64,000 bases of DNA from the NCBI GenBank assembly GCA_014529385.2, contig CM043942.1:33711969-33775968 (forward strand), in the 5' to 3' direction. The position numbers were made by a program, and so were the translations under genes. Position 1 is the stretch's first letter; each line of letters starts with the position of its first letter. The notes beneath the pieces are model-generated. The model was not told where the DNA came from, did no database searches, and was given only the letters and a program-made list of their open reading frames with translations. This stretch comes from Adiantum capillus-veneris. Its lineage: Eukaryota; Streptophyta; Polypodiopsida; Polypodiales; Pteridaceae. Of this stretch, positions 9,361-20,984 are shown in pieces.

Positions 9361-10546
9361 TCAAAAAACTATGGATGTGATACTAAACTCTCTTTTCCAC
9401 ATATGGACCACAAACCACCTTTTGAGACACTCCTCATAGACTATGTCATCCCCCTCCAAGCACAAACAATATCGATAAACCTCACCACATGCTTTGCCAA
9501 GACCTCCACATCCTGAAAACACATGCAGTACATAATCTGAGTCATCCGTGAAGGTTGCAAGGAGCCACCTACACATGCAAATTTGAAATATGTAAGTCAT
9601 TTTTCAGCTATAAATTAAAGCTCAATTTACATTAAAATGATTATCTTCTCACCTGTAGAAGTCGGGTGACCTCTCTGCTCCACCTCTGATGGTTATATCA
9701 AGAACAATGGTGCGTTCTTGATGCTCCTCCATTGAAAATCTTCGTGATGCAGGAAACATGCGAGGAGAGACTTTCTCCCTTGCCTCCCTATTGTATGTGG
9801 GTATAGAAACATCTGCTCGACAAAAAACTCCCACCGTGAGATCAATTACCTACATATAAGCATACATTGTACACACTTGAATCAAAATTAAGTTAATAAT
9901 GCAATCTTTCGCAACAACATGGTATTTTGATTCACCTCCTCTAGGGTATCTAGGTGTCTATATCCCCCATTACGCATGAGAGTCCATGTGCGATGAAGTC
10001 GTAACCCAGCCTTTATAGCATGGGTAATAATCTCTCCAATATGTTGTGCAAGACATAGAGTCGCGAAAAAGCCTTCATCTACCAAGAAAGGTTCTACTAC
10101 ATCCATCACATTTTGTACAAGAGAAGGCAAAAATATATTCCATTGTGGAATCTTTTTGCTTAATCCACCTTTGAAAAGATGTTTAGAATGAGTTTTTCAA
10201 GTGATATGGGTTTAAAAAAAAAGCATAAACAAAAACTTTGAGTAACCTGCTCGAATTGGGCCTAAACCATCCACCAACAAAGAAGTAGGAAAATCCACAA
10301 AGATAAGACTAAACACCTCACGACAAGGTGCTCCACAATGGTGATACAAGCCAAGACTTTGAGTGCTCAATTTTTTTTTAATGCTACACACAAAACGTTT
10401 GTTGCTTAGTACACCATCCACCTTGAACATTCTATTGATGTTGATAACACAAGCCACAAAACCTTTCTTTTACCTTTGAATGGCAAAATCATCAACATTA
10501 GCCATATCAACTAGAAGAGCATCTACCACAGTCAAAAATTGAAAGC
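9361..10546 (-). other. C-terminal exons: beta-class N6/N4 amino-methyltransferase-like domain
   Basis: Four exons encode, in order: a catalytic-strand-like IFVDFPTS (motif IV position, normally D-P-P-Y); FLVDEGFFATLCLAQHIGEI with GLRLHRTWTLMRNGGYRHLDT; GVFCRADVSIPTY; and DYVLHVFSGCGGLGKAC, then YRYCLCLEGDDIVYEECL. The last block is the FxGxG SAM-binding motif I with the following 'E.D..Y..C' strand. Motif IV before motif I is the beta-class order of adenine-N6/cytosine-N4 methyltransferases. DFPT instead of DPPY would probably weaken catalysis. A TAA lies in frame near 10472. Confidence 0.55.
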
Positions 10547-11082
10547 CTACAGTTTTTCATTAAAAAATTATATTAATTATCTTAATTACAAGTAATATAG
10601 AATTGTTTTGCACTATCAAAAAAATAAATATTTAACAAGTAGAAACTTACCAGTATTCCATGAGGTTGGTCGCCTTGATGAACTTGGTCGCTCCATGACT
10701 GACTCAACCACTATTGAAACACTTTTTTCACTGCTTTCTTTAGGCATGTCAATCTTTAGCCCTCCTAATGGATAGGTTGTTTTGTTGTGGTCACCCATGT
10801 TTGACCCACTTGCATGATTTTGGTGCTCTCTTTGAAGAGGTAGTGAGTGATTTCTTTCTTGTGTTCTTTGTGAGCCCCCATCCATGGTCAAGTCATGATT
10901 GTGATCCATGTCTTATAAGTGCTCTAAAGAAGTAGATTGGTTTTTATCTTTGTCTTTATTCTCTTCCAAAAACTCTACCACAAGAAAATTTAAATGATAT
11001 AAAATGAAAATCAATTTAGCATTTACAATCTCAAGTCATTTATAAAAAACTAGAACATACTTTCTTATGCATTTTTTCATGC

Positions 11083-11084
<2 letters not shown>

Positions 11085-11168
<84 letters not shown>
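11085..11168. repeat. (GA)42 microsatellite
   Basis: 84 bp of uninterrupted GA inside the intron between methyltransferase-gene exons 7 and 8. Confidence 0.98.
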
Positions 11169-11170
<2 letters not shown>

Positions 11171-13049
11171 AAATGCTAACGAGTTCAAGGCTGGTGGACT
11201 TGAATGATAATAGAAAATTTGAATATCATAATAGAAGAATATAATAATAATAATATGAGAATAAAGAAATTGAATATGAGAATTAACTTGGTGTAAAAAG
11301 AAAAAGTGTTACACTTACTTGCATGTAAGTCTAGTTCTTGCTTTGGGATCACCCCCAAAGGGTAGTCCAACCACCATGGGCAAATTATGCACTCCCACAT
11401 AGAAATACCCTTCTCTACCATAGAACCGGGATACATGGTATTTTCATCCTCTAGCTTTGACCAATCTTCAGTAACCATAGGCATAGTAGCAAGCGTACCA
11501 TTTAGAACACATTCACACATCCATCTACACCATAAAAACATTTAATCTCTTGAGCAAAATAATTTCAATAAGAGCCAAAGACTTTGTTGGTTCATGTAAT
11601 TTCACCTGTATAAAATCCTTTTACAAGACTCTTGTAGCTTAGGAATTTTGGAATTTTGGAAGAGTCCCCAGCACTTTTAATATCTCCTAAAATTTGAGGA
11701 AAAGCTTGCAAGCCATGATTTCTTAATTGCACCTATGGTAGTCATTCAAATTATAAAACAATGCAATAAAATCCACATTTATTAAGAAAAAATGACCAGT
11801 TTAGAAAACAGCCTTGAAAAAAGCTTCAAATCCATCTGGCAATTTGAACTCTTCAACCTCCAACCTTCTTATTATCAACAAAGCTTCGTCATGCATGTGA
11901 GCCCAATAAACTTATTTTCTAATGTAAGCCCTAAAGTACTTCACATCACCAAAGTGGGAAAAGATTGGATCTTTGGCCTTTGTAAGACTCATCATCTCCA
12001 ATATATATTTTTTCCTTCATTATAGACCAAAAATATATCAAAAACTTAAACACCATCTTATATAAGTATATTCATATACCATTCATGTAGAATTTTTTTG
12101 CTCAAGTAGAAATTTAACTCTCTTTTAATGTCACTATTTTTCATTAGAATTGAAAAACATAAACAAACAACTAGTAAAAAAGTATTGAAAAGTGTGATAC
12201 CTTTCAGAAGGTAGTTTTGAGGAGCACAAAGCATTTAACTTGTCTTGTGTGATTTTTACCATGGATGGATCATCCCACTTCACATCAAAGAGCAACTCAA
12301 AAAATTCCTCTCCATGAACTGGGTTGGCAATTGTCAAGAACTTATAACCTCTATCCTTCAATCGAGCTTCTTCTTGTTTAGTTGCCTTCAGCAATCGCCT
12401 TTCAAACTCCACCTTATCTAATCCAAGAGCTTTCAATCTTGCAGTTTCCTTTGAAATAAATGCATTAAAATCATCCTACATAAACACAACTACATTCATT
12501 GAATGAATCGTAAACAATCTTGAAAAATATATATAGTTAATACTCAATTCAACAATTCACCTTCCAAACTAGTTGAGAAATCAACACACAAGGAGAATTA
12601 TACCAAGGAGGAACTCCTTGATATAATCTACTCTCAACTGCCATCTCTATCTCAGCCCACTTTCAGTCCTCTTGAGTGAGATGTGCAAGAATGCTCTCTT
12701 TATTGGCGATACCAAATTTTTGGAACATGTATATCTCATGCCCAAGATTTGGTTTCACTGTTGATTGTGAAATGCTACAATAAATATATAAACAAATGAA
12801 AAATAATAGTTTAAAGCGAGATTAATTTAAAAATACAAAAAGACCACAAATTTACAACTTAAACATTAGTGGTGTCAAGAGCAAGCAATAGTTCGACCTT
12901 TTTTTTTTCTACTTCCAAAAATTGGCGTCTCACACTCACATGATATTCCTCATTATCATGCCATACTTGACAAAAGAACACCAAATTAGCCAAAAAAGAA
13001 GGTACAACTAAATCTAGCAAAAAATTAGTGCGTCGATGTTAATTCTTAC

Positions 13050-13806
13050 CTTCTTTTAGGCGTCGCATCCATGTTTTCAGCCGATGGTTTCCATCCCATA
13101 CCAAAAACAGACGCCCTCGAAGCTCTTGCCACTCCTTATTGAGCTGACTATCAAATGAAACACTCTTAGCTTTCCAAATAGGATCCCAACTACCTTCCAC
13201 AAGAGGAGTGACAGGCATGTAAGAGCCGAAGGAATCTTTCACCGACACCGAAAAAGATCCCATTGTATCCAAGTAAGCAACATTGTCAAACTAGGAATCA
13301 ACCAAGATGCAGAATCTGTAGCCACTCGTACAGCTTCATGAGCAACCAAACGACATAAAGGTATAAGTGGAGGGTTGCTTCTTCGTTTTAAGTAAAATTG
13401 ACTTAACACATCCTTCATAATCCCCAACGGGATTTTTTTTCCCAAGTGTCGAGAATGTTGGGCCACATCATCCTCACCTATCCCATCAGACTCAGTTAAA
13501 TCTTCATCTTCAACATCGTCACCTGTTTCAACCTCCACTGTCGGCTCTTGAGACTCATCTCCTTGTACATCATCCCCACTCTCCAAATGGTTAGACCCTT
13601 CCTCCACGACAGCTTCATCATCAACAAAGATGCATTTTCTCTGTCTTTCCCCCTCGTTTGAAATGAGGACTACGAGTAGCAACTGCATGAGAAGATGCCT
13701 CTTGATCGATTGGATGCTTTCTCTTGGAAGGACCAGATCTCAAGGTCATGCATGGAGAATCAAACGTTCTCTTGATTGACTTGCTGCCTCGTCTTTTGGG
13801 AGCCAT
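13050..13806 (-). other. First exon: basic N-terminus, acidic linker, ParB-like DGNHR box
   Basis: The ATG at 13806 opens a basic N-terminus (KRRGSKSIKR, GPSKRKH) that could be a nuclear localisation signal. About 60 acidic residues follow (DDEAVVEE, GDDVEDEDLTESDG), then LGIMKDVLSQFY, and near the donor LFLVWDGNHRLKTW. The DG-N/H-HR element is the signature of the ParB/sulfiredoxin fold, which in phage and bacterial proteins is often fused to a DNA methylase. Only this motif supports the assignment, so it is tentative. The donor is G|GTAAGA at 13050/13049. Confidence 0.45.
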
Positions 13807-14664
13807 AAATGTCTACATCAATAAAGATTTGAAAAAGCATTATACATCATCATCATTCAAACAATGGCTACAATTTGCAGCACTTGTTAATGCCGCTACA
13901 TTTCATGCCAAACATCATAATAACACGCATTTAAGTGAACTTCTATCGCATTTGAAAAGCTCCAGCCTAAATTTGTGTGAACTTGATAGAGTGTACCAAA
14001 TTTGCTCCAGATGCCGATCTCCAAATTTGTTGCCCGCTCTTCGGATTTGTCCGCTGCAATGCTAAAAAAAAACCTAAGTTTAGTGTAATCCCACCTACAA
14101 ATTTTGAAATTTAATTACCTCTAAATTTTTATATCTGAAGGTGAGAAAACCTACAAAATGTTGAAAAAATTAGTGTAATTTGATGTAAAAACCTTCAAAT
14201 TTTGTCACTTTACCTCTATTGTTTCTAGTTTGCCAATTTTTTGAAAAAAAATTACACTGTTTTCAGCAATCAAGGGTGTTTTTTTCTCTAATGACCTTGA
14301 CCTCTTTGTCAAAGTTACTCATAAGGATGCTAACTATCAACCTCTGGTCTATGTTTACGGCACTTAGAAGAGCAAATAAAATTGGGCTATTTTACCTGTT
14401 CAACACATTAGACTTTCATTGCATAGTCATGTCTACCAATATGCCCTTAACAGAGAAAGAAAACAAAGATCTAGAGCAAACAAACACCACCTTGGTCGAG
14501 GATCTTCAATGCAGAGACGCCCACCAACTTGACAAGGTGAGTGAGAAAAGAGATAGATACAGACGATAAAGAGATAGATACTCAAAGCACACAGTTGGCC
14601 TTGGACTAGAAGGAGAAGCTATATTAGTCGGCCAATCTGTAGCTCTCATGCTCAGAAGCAAGAG
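13807..14664. other. No clear gene; upstream of methyltransferase-like gene
   Basis: This should hold the promoter of the minus-strand gene, but I see no convincing TATA box or leader. Short repeats of AAATTTT/CCTACAAA type occur at 14090-14220. A weak plus-strand frame near 14430-14569 (NMPLTEKENKDLEQT) looks like coiled coil. Confidence 0.35.
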
Positions 14665-14868
14665 GTGACCATCGAGGTGCTAAAACAAAGAATAGCTGAC
14701 AAAAACCGACAGCTAGACGCTTTCACGGATAACCCCATGTTGATACCTTCAAGAGAGGCCCAGAAAATAATAGCCTACAAACTACAGATTGAGAATCTAC
14801 AAGATAAGCTGGATATGGCTCAAACAGCAGCTGGAAGAGGCTCTCCACAAGGCAAAGGAGGAGACTAG
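14665..14868 (+). CDS. Short coiled-coil ORF, unrecognised
   Basis: 67 codons with heptad-like content (IEVLKQRIADKNRQLDAF, QKIIAYKLQIENLQDKLDM), ending in a Gly/Lys tail. It starts with GTG or further upstream. It resembles the helical part of a gag or a structural protein, but nothing identifies it, and it may be part of a decayed retroelement together with the coiled-coil frame at 14430-14569. Confidence 0.2.
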   Translation: MTIEVLKQRIADKNRQLDAFTDNPMLIPSREAQKIIAYKLQIENLQDKLDMAQTAAGRGSPQGKGGD

Positions 14869-15624
14869 TTTGCAAGGCATAAAGGGTCCCCGACTAGCAT
14901 GGAAGGAGAGATTCATCATAGAAAACAAGCAGGCAAGCACGGCGAAGTCTTTGTCAAGACTTTGACAGCAAGAGTTGAATCACAAAAATCCATGATAAAT
15001 AGATGGAAATGACCACCTACAAGGGCTCAATGTTGGCATTAGTACAAGATGAGCAAAAGCCTCCATTGCCCAATAAAGTTTGATGGTCTTTCTTGATAGT
15101 AAGCCTACTTGAAATACAAGTAGCCGCTCAAACCCTACGCAGCAATGTTGAAAAGAGTGATTATCTTTCTGTATAGAGGTAACATCCCTACAATGTACAA
15201 ATATTGCTCACTTGTTGGAAGGCTAGACTTACCTGAGAAATGATTTGCCTTGTTCTCGTCAATACTCTGTTTGCCCAATTGTTCAAAGGTGAAAATGGGA
15301 AGACTTTGAAAGTTTGCAGGTTTGTCCGCTTTGCAGGTCTGTCCGGATGTCAGAGGTCCGCCTATCAAATGCTGTAAAAAGTTGCGCCTCTGTCAAATGT
15401 TGAACTTGTGCCTCTATCAAATGCTGAACTTGCGCCTCTGTCAACTGCTCTCAAATATTGCGCCTCTGTTAACTGTTGAAATTGTGCCTCCTGTAAAAGC
15501 CATGCCCGCTTAATTTGACTGCATAAAAATTGAAGAAGCAAACAAATGAAGCTCCTCAACCGTCAGTGCGCGTGCTTACGGCTGGGGAGCTCGCGCATGA
15601 GGAACATAGAACTATTTTAATTTC
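14869..15624. other. No gene; short tandem repeats at 15385-15490
   Basis: A degenerate ~27-bp unit (GCCTCTGTCAACTGCTGAACTT-like) repeats about four times at 15385-15490. The rest shows nothing recognisable. Confidence 0.5.
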
Positions 15625-15730
15625 CCCCTCCTCCTCCGCCGCACCCATGCTCCCACAACTCGGTAACCATTAGCGCGCACGCTGATGATTACTGAGTTGT
15701 GGGAGCATGGGTGCGCGGGAGGAGGAGGGG
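15625..15730. repeat. Long imperfect hairpin (arms ~44 bp)
   Basis: The left arm 15625-15668 (CCCCTCCTCCTCCGCC .. CAACTCGGTAA) pairs with the right arm 15687-15730 (TTACTGAGTTGTGGG .. GGAGGAGGAGGGG) with very few mismatches around an ~18-base GC-rich loop. It is GC-rich in an AT-rich setting. It could be a pre-miRNA-like fold or the core of a small foldback element; there is no evidence for transcription. Confidence 0.85.
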
Positions 15731-15906
15731 ATTGTACCTTGCTTCAAGGCTTCACGCATAAGCTCCGAGCAAAGCAGGAGTCCACCCAGCAGGAGTCCAC
15801 CGAGCAGGAGCTCGAAGCAAAGCAGGGTAACCAAAAGTTGCCTTAGGTTAAAACTTACTTCAATTATGCGGGATTGAAAAATACATTACACCTAATCAGT
15901 GTTTTC

Positions 15907-16090
15907 ACACTACTAGCCAGTTTTTTTGCAAGGTTAAACTATTTTCCATGTTTTTAAGCGAAATTTTCTCCTTCTTGCACTCCCCTGAACCGGAAATTTC
16001 ACACTACTAGCCAGTGTTTTTGCAAAATTAAACTATTTTCCATGTTTTTAAGCAAAATTTTCTCCTTCTTGCACTCCCCTCAACCGGCTA
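15907..16090. repeat. ~90-bp tandem duplication
   Basis: CACTACTAGCCAGT .. TTGCACTCCCCTGAACCGG is repeated once with few changes. Just upstream (15777-15815) CAGCAGGAGTCCACC is repeated in tandem. Confidence 0.9.
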
Positions 16091-16777
16091 CTTTGATTTT
16101 GCAACCGGCTCAAGGCTAAGCTAAGGCACACTTTTCCCAAACACTGCATCTAATTAGTGAAAATAAGGGCAAACTTGATATTCTCCCGGTTTTCAGGGCA
16201 AAATTTGAAGCTTTTGTCGGTGATCACACTAAAATATTGTGTAAATTTTTCGATGATTAACGACATTTTAAAATATAATTTCAGTGTTCAAAATCCAAGG
16301 GGGATTTTTACAATTTCATACGCTTAAAATACACTGTCTTTTCACCTACTCATAAGAAGATGAAGTCATTAACTAAAAAACTTGAGATTTGTGCCAAATA
16401 TTATCGAAAATTGTGGTTTCTTTATACACCACTCATAAGGAGGTGAGCTCTGTAACCACCGCTTGACAATCTCGACTGTGGGTTTTTTCTTCCCACTTAT
16501 AAGAGGAAAAATATCTTGAAATCTTAATTTTTTTTAACAAATAAAAAAATATAATAATGAACAATTATGCCACTTGCATAAAAACTTACTTAAAAACCAT
16601 TTGTCCATGTCCGTCTCCATATATTGACCTCCTTACTAACCGCTTATTTCTCTCTGTCTTCTCCACCTTGTTAGCATGGATGAAAGAGCATCCATCATCA
16701 CCTGGACAATAGGTGATCAAGAACTTGAATGAGAGGTTCAACTTAGAGATGGAAAGCTCCTCCTTAGTGCATATTTC
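16091..16777. other. No clear gene; flank of the MULE relic
   Basis: AT-rich. A weak frame at 16700-16778 may be the degraded start of the transposase. No terminal inverted repeat could be paired with the right side by eye. Confidence 0.35.
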
Positions 16778-19700
16778 TTGCAAAGTCTACTACCACCTTA
16801 CAGAAAATTTCAAACATTGAATGCACTAATACAGTTTGGATCTGAAGTCGCCCTTGTTGAAACACCATCTCACTTTGATATGGAGGGCCATCAGCATTTC
16901 ATTCTTGATGCCTCTTTATCAAAAAGATATGCTATGGTGCATACAGAGAAGGAAACCAATGATGTGGAAGACTCAGAGGATACAAACTTATTGAATGCAA
17001 GCTCTTTCTATGCTGAAGTTATCAAGATACCAACCCAAGGAGACTTGCACACAAATTTGCAAAAATAGCAGGATAATTATATTGTCCTCGATAGCAGCAG
17101 CGGTGATGAGAAACTGTCAAAAAAGGTAAAAAGTGTGGTGGACTGGATATTATCCTTTTCAAAATCTCACTGATTGAAAGACCTAATGAAACAATCTCAT
17201 GGGCCTGTGAAAGTGGAAGAACTACCTAGAGAATACAACGGGAATCTTGTGTTTGACCTTCCATCAAATTTTGGCAAATGTAAGTCAATGAGTGGCATGG
17301 AGCATAAATTTGATGGACATACATGGACGCGCCCCCAAACAATGAACATGTCCATTGGGTGTCCAGTTCGGATGAGTTATTGTTTGGGCTCCTTGGAATG
17401 TCATAGAAATGTTTGCAAGTACTATTTAAACAATAAATAATTCAATAATGCATATTTTCATGGATATTTAGATAAACCAATAGGAAAAGGTTACCTTGGT
17501 CAGGAAGATAGGACAAAGATTACATGTCATTATTGCGGCAAGGTTGTCACTTGTCAAGATATATGTCCATGCATAATTTACTACGTTTTTCCAGGGGATT
17601 GGAACATGTCAAGATTGGTAGTGCATGTAGGCCACCATGAGCATGATGTGCAGAAAGGTACATCTTGTGCTGCCATAGAAAAAATCCGAGGATTAGTCCA
17701 AACAGTGTTGAAGATTGATAGGTCTAGTGGTCCTCGAAAAATTCAAATGCTTGTGGCTTGTTAAATTCTCATGGATTCACTCATTCTTGACAAGGGACAT
17801 TCTATGGGAGATGCAGAACTTCAAAACTTTCTAGAAGAGATGATGCCACTTGTGCAAAACCAAAGGTAAGGATACATTATTTTTGTTAATATTTATCAAT
17901 ATAGTACTTAAAATTCTTTTTTCTAATGCATAACAGATTAAAGAGTATCATTGCTTCAGAAAAACAACAAGGGTCAGTGGTAGTGGGAGATGGATTTGAC
18001 AATATTCTCTTACTGAAGAAAAAATGTTTGTTCCCATTTTTTCATGGGAGTCGTTTTCCTGGGCAAGGAGGACTTCATGATAAATATTTTGTTTTTAAGA
18101 TGTCCACCAAAGGCCCTGGTTCAGGAGTTGATTTAATAAGACGCATGGATCGTTCTGGTCAACGAGACCTGCATAATGCTTGGGTCCATTTTGACTATAC
18201 ACATCGTGTTGAAGGATGGTCAACCATGTCATGCTCAGTTTATGACCCATGGTGATAAATTTCTAGATGTATATAAAAGTGATAATTTAATCATTGACTA
18301 ATACGTCTTACCATGCATACTTTTTGCCTCAGCATGAAGATCTTGATGGCTATCGCAATATGTGAGACCAAGGAGGAAGATACAGAGTCACAAATATTAT
18401 TTTGGAAAAGTCTCAATTCTATTATGGTTGAGAATGGATATTCAATTGCAAATGTCATTGGGTTTATGGAAGATGAGGCAGGTGCCAATTGGAATGCTAT
18501 TCAAGCAGTCTACAATGGAGGAGCAGACAATGTAATGGAAGGTCGTGAAAGATCATGCTTGTTCCATTGGGAGCAAAGTCTCCAAAAGAAAACAAGAGCA
18601 CTCATTCCAAATGAAAAACAAATGGAGCATATTTCTTTGTGTGAAAAATGGCGAACAAGTAACACTTTGTTGGAATCACAAATGCGAGCTAGGTCAATAA
18701 AGAGATGGTGGTATGAGAATGGTGTTCCAAAAGAGAATCTGGTGCCTTTGAAAAATTGGTTCTCCTGGTGGGAAGATAGAATCTCACATTGGGGGGGCAT
18801 TTCCATAAATGTGAGTTTTTTTTTTTTGGTATAAATCTCACAATTATGTAGTAAATATTGTGAGCTAATGTTGTGAGATAATGTTTCTAATCTCTCAGGA
18901 TGACTTGAACCCATGGGATCGTGCTGCTATCCCTACTACAAACTTATCAAAGTATACATGCAAATTGGATTTCTGGAGAGGGAGGAAAAAAAAAAGATCA
19001 TACAAACTTATCAGAGTATACATGCAAGTTGGATTTCTGGAGAGGGAGGAAAAAAAAAGATCACATTGTATGATGCTTGTGTTACAGATGTCATCAACTC
19101 CTATCTTCAATGTGAAAAGCAGTTGGGATACTTGACTGGACGATACATAGGTACTGGACCATACATACACTCTCTCTTGAATAGAGCACAATCAAGGTTG
19201 ACTCCAACCCCGGCTACAGTGGCTCATGTGCTGCATGGAATGAATGATAATGAAACTAATTTCCAAGATCCAATTTTACATGGTGATAAAGAATCCGTGC
19301 AAAGAAAGAAGAGGTCAAACCTTGGCAATAGCTCACACCGACCAGGGTATATCATGGAGTCACGAGATTGTTTCCAACGCAGACGACCATGAAAAATTAA
19401 CTTCACAAATATGAACAATGTGACTGTGGATAACTTAGCTAGATTGCAGAAACTTTTGTCGAAGAATAAGGACCAACTTACAATGAAAGTACAAAATATC
19501 ATAGCATTGGTAATAAAGATGGTGATGGTGGTGGTGCGGAAAGTGCAGCTCAAATTTTGGAAGAGGATATACACAGGTCAATGTGGGCCCGTAGGCGCAT
19601 GCCAATTCATTGTCGTAGAAAATTCTTTGGAAGAGAAAAAGGAAAAAATGTATGAATGTAATTGAGAGTCGAAGTCCTGGGTTGGTCGCACCATCATTTT

Positions 19701-20328
19701 GGCCAGAGCGCACATACGATGGAAAAACATTTGCTCAATGGATGTGGTTTTGTAACCACAATGTTGAGCACACTTGGAATGTTGACAAACAAGTCAATCA
19801 CAAGCCAGGTACACCTACAACATAGCCAATTCAACTTGGTACCATGATTTCAAAGGAGGAGTATGCAGGACTTTCAAAGGCAGGTTTTCAACTACGGTGT
19901 GTAATAGTGGCAAGAGAGGGTGAATGTATAACTACTCCTCCATCATGTAAGAGGAGTAAAAAATGGAGGCATGGAATCTCAAAACAAGCTGAAAAGCTCT
20001 TGGCTGCAGCAGCTAAGAGTCTAAGTGCAACATTGATAGAGGAAAAAGAAATGGTGGCACACAATCATGTGGTTTATCTTCTTCTTACTATACTGAATGC
20101 TATGATGTCCATATACGAGAATATCCTACATGCACTTGTTTAGATTTTCAAAAGAGGGAGAAAGATAAGAAGGCATTTCTAGCCTGTAAGCATATTTACT
20201 ATGTTTATATATATGTCCTGGGTTTGGAGTGCCATCAACATATGGCAATGCATCAACCACAAATCTCTAAGCAAGATTTAGCCTTTATACTTGCTCAACC
20301 TCGTCTTCTAAGTCCAGTTTCAAGATAG
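16778..20328 (+). pseudogene. MULE-family transposase relic with SWIM finger
   Basis: Pieces in order: an N-terminal block with FDGHTWTRP, CPVRMSYC, a CHYCGKVV and GHHEHDV region (GCM/FLYWCH-like zinc binding, 17300-17650); an exon at 17940-18253 with VVVGDGFDNILL, FVFKMSTKGPG, VEGWSTMSCSVYDPW; then 18313-18810 with FMEDEAGANWNAIQ and CLFHWEQSL, the MULE catalytic D and CxxH block, plus RWWYENG; and at 19670-20328 SPGLVAPSFWPE, FAQWM, and a SWIM finger CTCLDF..ACKHIYY. MULE transposases cut and paste DNA between inverted repeats. Introns (GTAAGG near 17866) and many stops and shifts are visible, so it is inactive. Confidence 0.85.
18945..19062. repeat. ~68-bp tandem duplication inside the MULE relic
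   Basis: ACAAACTTATCAGAGTATACATGCAAGTTGGATTTCTGG-like text is repeated with an A-run at each unit end. The duplication breaks the transposase frame and is specific to this copy. Confidence 0.9.
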
Positions 20329-20984
20329 TGAATAGCTATGCGATCTCAAACAGATGCTCAAAGTTATCCCATCGAAAAGTATTTTGGCAACTTGGATTCC
20401 CCTACTAATTACCAAACTGCATTGTAAATTCTATTTTGTTGTAACTTTTTGGTGAAACCCATTATGGTATCCGATGAAACTTTAACGAGAAAGATTATTT
20501 TGAGCTCTATCTTTCTAGGAGAAATGAAGTATTAAATTAAGGTACCGTGTCCACATTGGCAGGTCCATGTGTTGGGCACATGGTTTAGTAGTGGTTTATT
20601 TCACTACAAAGTGTTTTGGCATTTTAGTTGTCTCTACTAATTATCGGATCACATTTATAAAGCAAGTTTTATTCTTATTACTAATTAAAATAATTTTAAT
20701 AAATGTATTGAAGGATTCTTTGTATTTGTGGGCTTACTAGCAACAACGGTTCTATCTTGAACCATTAATGTTGGGTATTATATCCATATTTTGTGGTTAG
20801 TGTTTTTCAAAATAGCTTACACTAAGTGGTGAAAAGATCTTTATATATGATGAAATATGCAAAATCTCTAACTAGGCATTATAACGCTCGAAATCACAAG
20901 CTCGCAAGTTTATAACTTCCATTTCTTTGCACTGCATTTGTGGCACCAAAGCATATGCAAAACAACAAAAAAACATGCACGTGC
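20329..20984. other. No gene seen
   Basis: AT-rich, no usable frame. Presumably the 3' part of the MULE and its flank. Confidence 0.4.

Larger units (their letters stand above)
9361..13806 (-). pseudogene. Multi-exon gene relic: ParB-like box + beta-class amino-methyltransferase
   Basis: About 12 exons: 13806-13050, 12965-12865, 12774-12561, 12475-12201, 12014-11810, 11732-11606, 11524-11319, 10974-~10651, 10546-10247, 10168-9936, 9849-9653 and 9568-9361 (TGA at 9361-9363). Most have GTAAG/GTGAG-type donors and TAG/AAG acceptors, and most joins keep phase; the product would be roughly 1,050 residues. It starts MAPKRRGSKS, has an acidic stretch, then a DGNHR box, helical exons, and a C-terminal methyltransferase fold. 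Damage: in-frame stops in exons 3, 5, 8 and 9; frameshifts in exon 1 (a C5/G5 run near 13650, and near 13290) and exon 6; one phase clash at the exon 2/3 join, after an A10 run in exon 2. Likely role, by inference only: methylation of DNA or another nucleic acid. I do not recognise a named plant gene. Confidence 0.6.

Noticed and set aside
9361-9568. FSGCGGLGKAC exon as a C5-cytosine methyltransferase
   Set aside because: No PCQ or ENV motifs. The order, with the catalytic-like strand before motif I, fits the amino-methyltransferase beta class better.
18510-18914. 134-codon minus-strand frame
   Set aside because: Antisense of the MULE transposase core.
20329-20984. Right terminal inverted repeat of the MULE
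   Set aside because: I could not pair any stretch with the left flank; without alignment the claim is not supportable.
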